Shown here piece after piece: positions 1-5,382 of a stretch of DNA of 6,419 nucleotides. The first letter of the stretch is position 1; the number at the start of each line of letters is the position of its first letter. The DNA is from Actinomycetota bacterium (GTDB taxonomy: Bacteria; Actinomycetota; Actinomycetes; S36-B12; UBA5976): positions 1 through 6,419 of the forward strand of contig RFTO01000066.1 in the NCBI GenBank assembly GCA_009923375.1. The letters run 5' to 3'. The notes under the pieces are model-generated. The model ran no database searches. It worked only from the letters and a program-made list of their open reading frames with translations, and had not been told where the DNA came from. The position numbers and the translations under genes were made by a program.

Positions 1-519
1 CTATTTCGCGCCGGTAAAGCGCACTCGTCCTTGGTGCTTCAAGCCGATGCAAAACACCTTCTCGCCGATGTGTGGACTTCGGTGGGCGTGATCGTCGGTG
101 TCGGGCTCGTCGGCCTGACCGGCTTGAAACAGCTTGACCCGATCGTTGGAATCGTTGTCGGACTCAACATCGTGTACACGGGTATCGGCCTGCTTCGGCA
201 GAGCGTCTCGGGTCTTATGGATGTGGCGTTGCCTAGCGCCGATCACCAAGTGATCATCGACATCCTCTCCACACACCGAAATACGGACATCGACTTTCAT
301 CAACTCCAGACGCGCGCCGCTGGCCGAAACCGATTCGTCGGATTCCACCTGCTCGTCCCGAGCGCGTGGACAGTGCAACAGGGTTACAACCTCATCTGCG
401 AGCTTGAGGTTGAGATTGAGTCAGCGCTGCGCGGCGCAATCGTGGACATCATTTTGCAGCCGATTGACGACCCCCGGGCTCACGCTGACCAACATCAAGG
501 TGCTCAGCCCCTCTGGTAA
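1..519 (+). CDS. Cation diffusion facilitator (CDF) family metal transporter, 3' part
   Basis: This is the C-terminal 172 residues of a proton-coupled divalent-metal exporter of the inner membrane; the 5' end lies outside the window and the frame is open from base 1. The visible part opens with the segment ADAKHLLADVWTS, which carries the HxxxD pair (codons 55-57 and 67-69) that forms half of the transport site in helix 5 of YiiP-like proteins. A hydrophobic helix 6 follows (about residues 38-62). The cytoplasmic ferredoxin-like domain then begins, with the family signature FHQLQTRAAG and the strand FHLLVP. The HxxxD form is typical of Zn/Fe/Co members, but substrate cannot be fixed from this fragment. 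Two histidines usually found late in the cytoplasmic domain appear replaced (Tyr and Leu), so metal sensing there may be weakened. It ends at TAA 517-519. A 135-nt gap with its own signals separates it from the redox operon, so co-regulation is uncertain. Confidence 0.9.
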   Translation, partial: LFRAGKAHSSLVLQADAKHLLADVWTSVGVIVGVGLVGLTGLKQLDPIVGIVVGLNIVYTGIGLLRQSVSGLMDVALPSADHQVIIDILSTHRNTDIDFHQLQTRAAGRNRFVGFHLLVPSAWTVQQGYNLICELEVEIESALRGAIVDIILQPIDDPRAHADQHQGAQPLW

Positions 520-606
520 TGACGGCTACTGAGCGCGTTCCCTTGAACTGAAGGTGTGTGCGTTGTGCACCCTTGCGGCGTAGGCGGCTCGCAGGTGTGG
601 CGCAGC

Positions 607-628
607 GACTTACACTTTCAGATAAGTC
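607..628 (+). promoter_or_regulatory. Candidate operator dyad overlapping a -10 element upstream of the redox operon
   Basis: GACTTA (607-612) and TAAGTC (623-628) form a perfect inverted repeat with 6-bp arms and a 10-bp spacer, so the half-site centres are 16 bp apart, close to one and a half helical turns. The hexamer TACACT at 611-616 fits the actinobacterial TANNNT -10 pattern. Transcription from it would begin near 623, giving a leader of about 32 nt with the ribosome-binding site inside it. No good -35 hexamer is visible at 16-18 nt upstream. A repressor bound to the dyad would cover the -10. It does not resemble a DtxR/IdeR iron box. The repeat is seen directly; the operator role is inference. 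Confidence 0.35.
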
Positions 629-638
629 TCATAACCGC

Positions 639-645
639 AGGGGAG
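639..645 (+). promoter_or_regulatory. Ribosome-binding site that fixes the reductase start
   Basis: AGGGGAG sits 9 nt before the ATG at 655. The frame is open further upstream to a GTG at 556, but that GTG has no comparable site, and the extra 33 residues are not membrane-like and match nothing expected at the N-terminus of this family. The ATG at 655 is therefore preferred. Confidence 0.7.
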
Positions 646-654
646 TATGCATCC

Positions 655-2019
655 ATGACAATCGCAGCGGGAACGCCGCACGAGCTTGCTGAACACCGCG
701 CACCGCGCGCGTGGGTGGCTGACACCTCAATGGTGCTCGCTGGCCTCGGCTTTGGCGCTGTCGTCGCACTGCATGTTGCCACGCGCCACCCCGCACACTC
801 CACAGGCGACGTTCTCACTGAGGTCGGACGCCTCACGGGGCTGACCGGCACCTATGTGGCATTGCTGGTGGTGCTCCTCGCGGCGCGCATTCCGCTGATC
901 GAAAAGGAAGTTGGCCAAGACCGGCTGATCAAGTGGCATCGAGTCACGGGTCCGTATGCAATCTGGATGATCGTGGCCCACTTCATTTTCATCACCCTCG
1001 GCTATGCGATGACGTACCACGCGCCGATCTGGAGTGAGTTGTGGAACTCAATCATCTTAGGCATGCCAGAGATGGTGAAAGGTGCCATCGGATTCTTGCT
1101 TTTTGCCTTCGTTGGCGTGCTGTCCTATCGCCGTATCCGTCGCCGGCTGCAATACGAGTACTGGTGGTTAAGTCACCTGACGATTTACATCGGCATCATT
1201 TTCGCGTACTCGCACCAGGTCGTGTCGGGTCAGGCATTCAAGAACCAGCCGCTTGCAGCGAACGTGTGGATCGCCTACACCTTCGGCAGTCTCGGATTGC
1301 TGGTGCTGTTCCGCTGGCTGATGCCGCTGGTCTACTCGATGAGCCACAACCTGCGGGTTGAGCGTGTGGTCCACGAAACTGAGGACACGGTCAGTGTCTA
1401 CATCGCCGGCCGCGACTTGGACAAGATGAACGTCGCTGGCGGTCAGTTCTTCATGTTCCGTTTCATAACCTCCAAGCTGTGGTGGCATGCGCATCCGTAC
1501 TCAATTTCCGCTGCACCGAACGGCACTCACTTACGGGTGACAATCCGTGACCTCGGTGATACCAGCCGGGCACTGTTCACTATTCCAGTGGGCACGCGGG
1601 TGATTGCGGAGGGGCCGTATGGCACCTTCACCGCTCGCAATCGTCGTACTAACTCGCTGTTGCTGATTGCCGGTGGCATCGGTGTCACACCGATTCGCGC
1701 GGTGCTCGAGGAATTGCCGGAGCATGCGTCGGTGGACGTTCTGTACCGCGTATACGACCGCAGCGCCCTTGTTTTTGCGAAGGAGTTAGACACGCTGGCG
1801 GCCGAGCGCAAGAACACTCGCGTCCGTTTCCTCGTGGGATCGCGCAAGGACCACCCGATTGATGCCCGAAATATCAGCCGGTTGGTTCCTAACGCCGCCC
1901 ACAGCGATTGGTATATCTGCGGCCCGCACTCCCTTGTTGACGCGGCCAAAGCATCGGCGGAGGTGCTTGGTGTGCCTGCCAACCGCATCCATAACGAAGA
2001 GTTCGCGTTTCTCCCCTAA
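655..2019 (+). CDS. Di-haem transmembrane ferric reductase / NADPH-oxidase-like oxidoreductase
   Basis: This 454-residue protein combines a ferric-reductase-like membrane domain with a cytoplasmic flavin reductase domain. It should move electrons from NAD(P)H through FAD and two b-haems to the outer face of the membrane. Six hydrophobic helices lie near residues 24-45, 66-82, 99-119, 142-158, 172-192 and 203-227. Histidines at 95 and 109 (spacing 14) and at 174 and 187 (spacing 13) match the two haem-ligand pairs of NADPH oxidases. The FAD site is HPYSIS (280-285). It is followed by RDLGDTS, GPYGTF (320-325), the nucleotide-binding loop GGIGVTP (340-346), and YICGPHSLV with CGP at 422-424. 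The C-terminus is short and aromatic (EEFAFLP). The FMN-protein gene follows after 17 nt. The acceptor (Fe3+, O2 or the next protein) is not fixed by sequence; the neighbours favour the FMN protein. NADH versus NADPH preference cannot be read. Confidence 0.88.
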   Translation: MTIAAGTPHELAEHRAPRAWVADTSMVLAGLGFGAVVALHVATRHPAHSTGDVLTEVGRLTGLTGTYVALLVVLLAARIPLIEKEVGQDRLIKWHRVTGPYAIWMIVAHFIFITLGYAMTYHAPIWSELWNSIILGMPEMVKGAIGFLLFAFVGVLSYRRIRRRLQYEYWWLSHLTIYIGIIFAYSHQVVSGQAFKNQPLAANVWIAYTFGSLGLLVLFRWLMPLVYSMSHNLRVERVVHETEDTVSVYIAGRDLDKMNVAGGQFFMFRFITSKLWWHAHPYSISAAPNGTHLRVTIRDLGDTSRALFTIPVGTRVIAEGPYGTFTARNRRTNSLLLIAGGIGVTPIRAVLEELPEHASVDVLYRVYDRSALVFAKELDTLAAERKNTRVRFLVGSRKDHPIDARNISRLVPNAAHSDWYICGPHSLVDAAKASAEVLGVPANRIHNEEFAFLP

Positions 2020-2036
2020 ACAGAAAGGTCACACAC

Positions 2037-2708
2037 ATGGCAACTCCGAATCTGGCTAAGCGGATACTCCTTGGCGTCGTCGGCACTGCTGCAGGCGCCG
2101 CGGGGGTGATGTCCACCATGTCCAGCGCTGCCGTTCAGTCTCCGCTGGCAGTAGGTGGCACGGATATGGCTGGTGGGGTAATCGGCGGCGGCCAGTTCGG
2201 CGCTCAGGCGACGACGACCACTGCTGCAAAGACCACTGCTGCAAAGACCACTGCTGCAAAGACCACTGCTGCAAAGCCTGCGGGGGTCACCCACAAAAAG
2301 AAGCATGCAACGCGCTCAACCACTCATGCCAGCACGCGACCCACGAAGGTCGCCACGAAGCCGGCAGCGAGTAAGACTCCCTCACCAGCGCAGCCAGCGT
2401 CGGTGAATGGCACATTCACAGGCAATGCAGCCCGAGATGGTGGTTGGGGTTCCATCACGGTCACCATCACGGTGAAGAACAACAAGATCGTGAACTCCAC
2501 GATGCGCGCAAACGTGTTTGACCAGCAAAGTCAGTTCATCAACACGCAGATGCAGGACTGGAACAGCGGCTTAACTGTGCCGAGTGCGTTGAAGCAACAG
2601 ACACTGCAGGCACAATCCGCTCGAATCTCCGGCGTTTCTGGTGCCACTTACACCTCATATGCCTATGCGCAATCCCTGCAGTCTGCGATTTCACAAGCGA
2701 AGTTGTGA
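2037..2708 (+). CDS. Exported FMN-binding domain protein, probably covalently flavinylated
   Basis: This is a 223-residue secreted or membrane-anchored electron carrier. The N-terminus has a short basic region (AKR, 7-9) and a hydrophobic stretch (about 10-28), consistent with a signal peptide or anchor; there is no lipobox cysteine and no twin-arginine motif. Residues 59-120 form a Thr/Ala/Lys/Pro-rich stalk that includes four TTAAK units (61-80). The FMN-binding domain occupies about 122-220, from VNGTFTGNAA to the C-terminus. It contains SGAT (201-204), the motif whose threonine (here Thr204) carries FMN through a phosphoester bond in NqrC-like proteins. The start is ATG 2037, preceded by GAAAGG with an 8-nt spacer. 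It lies between the di-haem reductase and the ApbE transferase, so it is the likely acceptor of electrons from the former and the substrate of the latter. Its physiological partner outside the cell is unknown. Confidence 0.88.
   Translation: MATPNLAKRILLGVVGTAAGAAGVMSTMSSAAVQSPLAVGGTDMAGGVIGGGQFGAQATTTTAAKTTAAKTTAAKTTAAKPAGVTHKKKHATRSTTHASTRPTKVATKPAASKTPSPAQPASVNGTFTGNAARDGGWGSITVTITVKNNKIVNSTMRANVFDQQSQFINTQMQDWNSGLTVPSALKQQTLQAQSARISGVSGATYTSYAYAQSLQSAISQAKL
2217..2276 (+). repeat. Four perfect tandem copies of a 15-bp unit within the FMN-protein gene
   Basis: The unit ACCACTGCTGCAAAG is repeated four times without a single difference (2217-2231, 2232-2246, 2247-2261, 2262-2276). Each copy encodes TTAAK in frame. 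Complete identity, including third codon positions, points to recent expansion by slippage or unequal recombination. Because 15 is a multiple of three, copy-number change would alter stalk length without breaking the frame. Confidence 0.97.
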
Positions 2709-2718
2709 TGGATCGCCC

Positions 2719-3540
2719 TTGAGCTCGTCAGTTAGCGCCCGAACCGCTCCACTGGCGGTTCTCCACAGTGAGCATGTGTGGGGAACCGTGGTCTCCTTCG
2801 ATGTCCGGGACCGCGCCTTTGGTTCAGCCTCAGAAGAGTCGATTAGAGACGCTATCGAGCAAGCGTGCTCGTGGCTGCACGAGGTGGACAGAGTGTTTTC
2901 CACCTTCCGTGAGGACAGCTTGGTGACAGCTATCCGCCGTGGTGATTCCGCTGAACAGATGACCGACGATTTCAACGCCCGCGACCGCGATCTACTCGCA
3001 GACGTCCTCGATGCTTGTGACCGCTGTGCGCAACTCACCGACGGCGCGTTCGATGCTTGGCGTTTACCGGGAGGCTTCGACCCGAGTGGCTATGTCAAAG
3101 GCTGGGCTGCGGACATCGCCGCCGAAATCTTGAGCAAGAGTGGCTTATCGCATTTCATGATTGATGCCGGCGGAGACATCGTCTGTCGCGGAGGTGAGTC
3201 ACCTACTGAGCCTTGGCATATCGGAATTCGGCACCCTGATAAGCCGATGGACATTATGGCCAACGTCACTGTCCAAGACGGCTCCGTGGCAACCTCCGGC
3301 ATCTACGAACGTGGCCAGCACGTGTTTAACCCTGCCTCTGGAGACTTCACAACAGCTGCCCGCGCCGCGACTGTGATCGGCCCGGACGCTGGCATCGCCG
3401 ATGCTGTGGCCACAGCGTTAATCGTCCAGGGAGTGGCACTTATGCCGATGGTTCAGGACCTACCCGGCGGGCTCGCTGAATGGTCAGCGCTTGTCGTGGT
3501 GGGTGATGCAGTCACCAGCATCGGTGACGCGTTCAGCTAA
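2719..3540 (+). CDS. apbE: FAD:protein FMN transferase, ApbE family
   Basis: This 273-residue enzyme is expected to split FAD and attach FMN to a threonine of the neighbouring FMN-binding protein, using Mg2+. Family landmarks in order are: HVWGTVVSFDV near residue 20 (usual MGT motif), FSTFREDS (60-67), FDPSGYVKGW (120-129), MIDAGGDI (147-154), VATSGIYERG with TSG at 192-194, HVFNPASG (201-208) and ADAVATAL (227-234). The last segment supplies the conserved Asp and Thr (228, 232) of the metal site. All key motifs look intact. The start is a judgement: TTG 2719, ten bases after the FMN-protein stop and 6 nt after GATGGA. GTG 2776 would cut just before the WGT motif, and upstream starts (ATG 2659 or 2665, GTG 2641) would overlap the previous gene. 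None of these starts gives a signal peptide, which is odd for an enzyme acting on an exported protein. Confidence 0.88.
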   Translation: MSSSVSARTAPLAVLHSEHVWGTVVSFDVRDRAFGSASEESIRDAIEQACSWLHEVDRVFSTFREDSLVTAIRRGDSAEQMTDDFNARDRDLLADVLDACDRCAQLTDGAFDAWRLPGGFDPSGYVKGWAADIAAEILSKSGLSHFMIDAGGDIVCRGGESPTEPWHIGIRHPDKPMDIMANVTVQDGSVATSGIYERGQHVFNPASGDFTTAARAATVIGPDAGIADAVATALIVQGVALMPMVQDLPGGLAEWSALVVVGDAVTSIGDAFS

Positions 3541-3563
3541 CAGATAGAGCCCCTTGGGTGGCG

Positions 3564-3569
3564 TAGCGT
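3564..3569 (+). promoter_or_regulatory. Candidate -10 element for leaderless transcription of the thioesterase
   Basis: TAGCGT matches TANNNT and lies exactly at -12 to -7 relative to the A of the ATG at 3576. In actinobacteria this placement puts the transcription start on the start codon itself. No convincing Shine-Dalgarno sequence precedes the gene (only GTGGG at 3568-3572, too close), which agrees with a leaderless mRNA. A match at one fixed position arises by chance about once in 250 four-base-fixed or once in 64 three-base-fixed cases, so this is suggestive only. Read-through from the redox operon, which ends 35 nt upstream, remains possible. Confidence 0.35.
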
Positions 3570-3575
3570 GGGCAC

Positions 3576-4010
3576 ATGGCCTCGTTGCACCGATACAACG
3601 TTCAGATTCGTTGGGACGACCTCGACATGTTCGGGCATGTGAACAATGTTCAGTATCACTCATATTTACAAGAAGCGCGGGTGGACTTGCTCTTCACGAA
3701 CGCCCAGTCATACGGTCTTCACGGGCCAGGGTCCATGAGTGAGGGCATCGTGGTCGCCCACCAATCGATGGATCACAAGATTCCCATCGAGTTCCCTTGC
3801 CAGCCGGTGATCGTGGAGACACAAGTTGTTCGCATTGGCGGGGCATCCTTCACATTAGGCATTCGAATCCTGGATTCGGCGGATGAAGCGCGTGTTTACG
3901 CCACCGCGACCACGGTGCTCGTGCCTATCGACAAGGACACACACAAGTCGCGACGGCTTACCGATGGCGAGCGGGCGATGCTTGCCCACTTTTGTGCACC
4001 GGACTCCTGA
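3576..4010 (+). CDS. Hotdog-fold acyl-CoA thioesterase (4HBT/YbgC-like)
   Basis: This 144-residue cytoplasmic protein belongs to the 4-hydroxybenzoyl-CoA thioesterase superfamily, which hydrolyses acyl-CoA (or acyl-carrier) thioesters. The signature is near the N-terminus: IRWDDLDMFGHVNNVQYHSY. It gives Asp17 as the likely catalytic carboxylate, followed by GHVNN at 20-24 and the central hotdog helix (about 24-40). Strands typical of the fold follow: PIEFPCQPVIVETQVVRIGG, FTLGIRIL, and ARVYATATTVLVPID. The length is usual for a single-hotdog subunit, which would act as a dimer or tetramer. The start is ATG 3576; the motif begins directly after it, so no longer form is needed. It is not obviously linked in function to the redox operon before it or the tad genes after it. 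The acyl substrate cannot be told from sequence. Confidence 0.88.
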   Translation: MASLHRYNVQIRWDDLDMFGHVNNVQYHSYLQEARVDLLFTNAQSYGLHGPGSMSEGIVVAHQSMDHKIPIEFPCQPVIVETQVVRIGGASFTLGIRILDSADEARVYATATTVLVPIDKDTHKSRRLTDGERAMLAHFCAPDS

Positions 4011-4069
4011 GCCTGGTCACCCTGCGTTAGCCACGCTGGACAATGGCTGAAAGCCAAGCAGCGCCAGGC
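4011..4069 (+). other. Possible Y-shaped RNA structure directly after the thioesterase stop
   Basis: GCCTGG (4011-4016) pairs perfectly with CCAGGC (4064-4069) and encloses two smaller hairpins. These are 4021-4039 (CC-GCG with CGC-GG, one T-T mismatch, 7-nt loop) and 4044-4056 (TGGCT with AGCCA, GAA triloop). AGCCA also occurs at 4029-4033, so TGGCT has two possible partners. No T-run follows, so this is at best a U-poor terminator or 3'-UTR element. The pairings are visible; formation and role are inferred. Confidence 0.3.
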
Positions 4070-4153
4070 CTGACTTCCTCGGCCGCTCTTGTAATTATCT
4101 GGAACCTGTGTCTAATCTGCAGCGCACGTCGAGGGTTTAGTCCTCGGCGATAG
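4043..4153 (+). CDS. Marginal 36-residue ORF with one hydrophobic segment
   Basis: An ATG at 4043 opens a frame of 36 codons that ends at TAG 4151. The peptide has a polar N-terminus (MAESQAAPG), a hydrophobic stretch (about residues 15-26, ALVIIWNLCLIC) and a basic tail (SARRGFSPRR), the layout of a small inner-membrane peptide. No good ribosome-binding site precedes it; the nearest purine run is GGACA. It overlaps the candidate tadA promoter and leader hairpin, which argues against it. I do not recognise a family. An ORF of this length can easily arise by chance. Confidence 0.12.
   Translation: MAESQAAPGLTSSAALVIIWNLCLICSARRGFSPRR
4089..4118 (+). promoter_or_regulatory. Candidate promoter for the tad operon
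   Basis: TTGTAA (4089-4094) and TAATCT (4113-4118, a TANNNT match) are separated by 18 nt in the most AT-rich part of the gap. The start would be near 4125, leaving a leader of about 97 nt before tadA. A competing reading in the same patch is CTGACT (4070-4075), 17 nt, AATTAT (4093-4098). Each hexamer is an imperfect match, so the exact promoter is uncertain. Confidence 0.3.
4127..4149 (+). other. Leader hairpin 1 upstream of tadA
   Basis: CGTCGAGGG pairs with TCCTCGGCG (9 pairs, two of them G-T, core CGAGG/CCTCG) around a TTTAG loop. It would sit at the very 5' end of a transcript starting near 4125, where it could stabilise the mRNA or act in regulation. No T-run follows, so termination is unlikely. 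Confidence 0.35.
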
Positions 4154-4189
4154 CGGCTGAACTGTCAGAGCCCGAGCGGCAATCGGCGG

Positions 4190-4211
4190 CTTCCATCGTG
4201 GGGGATGGAAG
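4190..4211 (+). promoter_or_regulatory. Leader hairpin 2, pairing with the tadA ribosome-binding site
   Basis: CTTCCATC (4190-4197) and GATGGAAG (4204-4211) form a perfect 8-bp stem with the loop GTGGGG. The 3' arm contains most of the Shine-Dalgarno sequence GGAAGG (4207-4212), which lies 9 nt before the tadA ATG at 4222. If the stem forms, ribosome access to tadA would be blocked. The complementarity is direct; translational control is inference. Confidence 0.45.
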
Positions 4212-4221
4212 GCGGTGCGCC

Positions 4222-5382
4222 ATGACCACAACAGATGCCCACATCCAGCAACTTGTGGAGATGTTGCGCAGTCAGATTCGGCGACGGGAGTGGGATCTGA
4301 TCGCCGACTGCGCCCAGATTCGGGAGTTGAGCGTCGAGCTGGTTACCGAAGCATCCTTGGACCGACATTCTGCTAGCGCTGATTTCGCGGCCGTGTGGGC
4401 GCAGGTGTCCGCGTTTGGTGTCTTGCAGGAATTCCTTGACGATGACGATGTTGAGGAGGTGTGGGTGAATGCCGATGATCGGGTGTTCATCTCCCGCGGT
4501 GGGAGTGCGGAGTTGACATGTGCGGTGATGACGCAAGCGGAACTGTCGCTCATCATCGAGCGGATGTTGCGCCACAGTCGTCGGCGGGTGGATGCGCGCT
4601 CACCCTTCGTTGATGCGACATTGCCCGATGGAAGTCGTGTGCATGCAGTGATTCCGACAATCACAGCATCATCTATTGCCCTGAATGTCCGTAAGTTTCC
4701 ACGGCGCGCTTACACACTCGGCGACCTGCGAGATCGCGGTGCGCTCACTTCCGAGCAATTCGATTACCTCAGCCGATCGTTGGCTCGCGGAGAAACAATC
4801 GTGGTCAGCGGCGCCACTAACTCAGGCAAGACAACCATGGTGCGAGCGATGCTTGGCAGCTTGCCTGCAGTAACCAGGGTGATCACTTGCGAGGAGGTCT
4901 TCGAGCTCGCCCCCGATGTGGTCGATGTGGTGTCGATGCAAACTCGGATGGAAGCGATCGAAGGCGGCGGTGAGATTCCACTGCGCAGGCTTGTCGTCGA
5001 GGCGCTGCGGATGCGGCCAGATGTGCTTGTCATCGGTGAGGTGCGTCAGGCAGAGGCTTTCGAGTTGCTCATCGCACTGAACTCCGGGGTCAGAGGTTTT
5101 TGCACCATTCACGCGAACTCCGCCTCTCAAGCCCTCCGCAAACTGATCACCTTGCCACTTCTGGCAGGGTCGAATGTGACCTCGCAATTCGTGGTTCCAG
5201 CAATCGCAGATTCGGTGGACGTAGTGGTGCATATGCATCGTGATGATCGCGGGCGACGGAATGTGACGGAGATACTGGAGGTGGTCGGTTGGGATGCGAT
5301 GGGCATCAAGACTAGGGACGCAATGCCCGCCGGCAAGCCGCATCAACAGGGAGATCGCAATCAGCGTCGAGGTGCAGCATGA
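4222..5382 (+). CDS. tadA: TadA/CpaF-type secretion ATPase of a Tad (Flp) pilus system
   Basis: This 386-residue cytoplasmic hexameric ATPase of the type II/IV secretion superfamily powers pilus assembly or secretion. The N-terminal part (to about 70) is helical, followed by the N-terminal domain with VEEVWVNADDRVFISRGG and the segment VDATLPDGSRVHAVIP. The catalytic domain carries Walker A GATNSGKT (197-204), the acidic CEEVFEL segment, Walker B-like DVLVIGEVR with Glu273, and the His box CTIHANSA (294-301). All catalytic motifs appear intact and the length is normal. The start is ATG 4222, chosen over GTG 4198 because GGAAGG stands 9 nt before it. The stop overlaps the next start (ATGA). 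Its leader contains two hairpins, one covering the ribosome-binding site. In many actinobacteria a TadZ/Ssd-like gene lies directly upstream; here a thioesterase does. Confidence 0.92.
   Translation: MTTTDAHIQQLVEMLRSQIRRREWDLIADCAQIRELSVELVTEASLDRHSASADFAAVWAQVSAFGVLQEFLDDDDVEEVWVNADDRVFISRGGSAELTCAVMTQAELSLIIERMLRHSRRRVDARSPFVDATLPDGSRVHAVIPTITASSIALNVRKFPRRAYTLGDLRDRGALTSEQFDYLSRSLARGETIVVSGATNSGKTTMVRAMLGSLPAVTRVITCEEVFELAPDVVDVVSMQTRMEAIEGGGEIPLRRLVVEALRMRPDVLVIGEVRQAEAFELLIALNSGVRGFCTIHANSASQALRKLITLPLLAGSNVTSQFVVPAIADSVDVVVHMHRDDRGRRNVTEILEVVGWDAMGIKTRDAMPAGKPHQQGDRNQRRGAA

Noticed and set aside
241..255. Inverted repeat GATCAC-CAA-GTGATC
   Set aside because: It lies inside the CDF coding sequence within a normal protein stretch (DHQVI); with a 3-nt loop and no nearby start it is more likely chance than an operator.
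553..571. Short hairpin GGTG...CACC as a terminator for the CDF gene
   Set aside because: Only four Watson-Crick pairs plus wobbles, and no T-run follows.
600..650. DtxR/IdeR iron box upstream of the reductase
   Set aside because: No match to the TTAGGTTAGSCTAACCTAA-type palindrome is present; the visible dyad has a different sequence and spacing.
556..654. Upstream GTG extension of the reductase by 33 residues
   Set aside because: It has no good ribosome-binding site and covers the promoter-like dyad; ATG 655 has AGGGGAG at the right distance.
1527..1988. Long open frame on the minus strand opposite the reductase
   Set aside because: It is a by-product of codon bias in a GC-rich gene; the plus strand encodes clear FAD and NAD(P)H motifs here and the minus-strand peptide shows no family features.
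2217..2276. CRISPR-like or minisatellite array
   Set aside because: The copies are directly adjacent without spacers and encode an in-frame protein repeat.
3545..3562. Terminator between apbE and the thioesterase gene (GCCC/GGGT)
   Set aside because: The stem is about four pairs with one wobble and no T-run; too weak to support.
4822..5346. 174-codon minus-strand open frame opposite tadA
   Set aside because: It lies opposite Walker A, Walker B and His-box motifs of tadA; its His- and Arg-rich peptide looks like a shadow translation.
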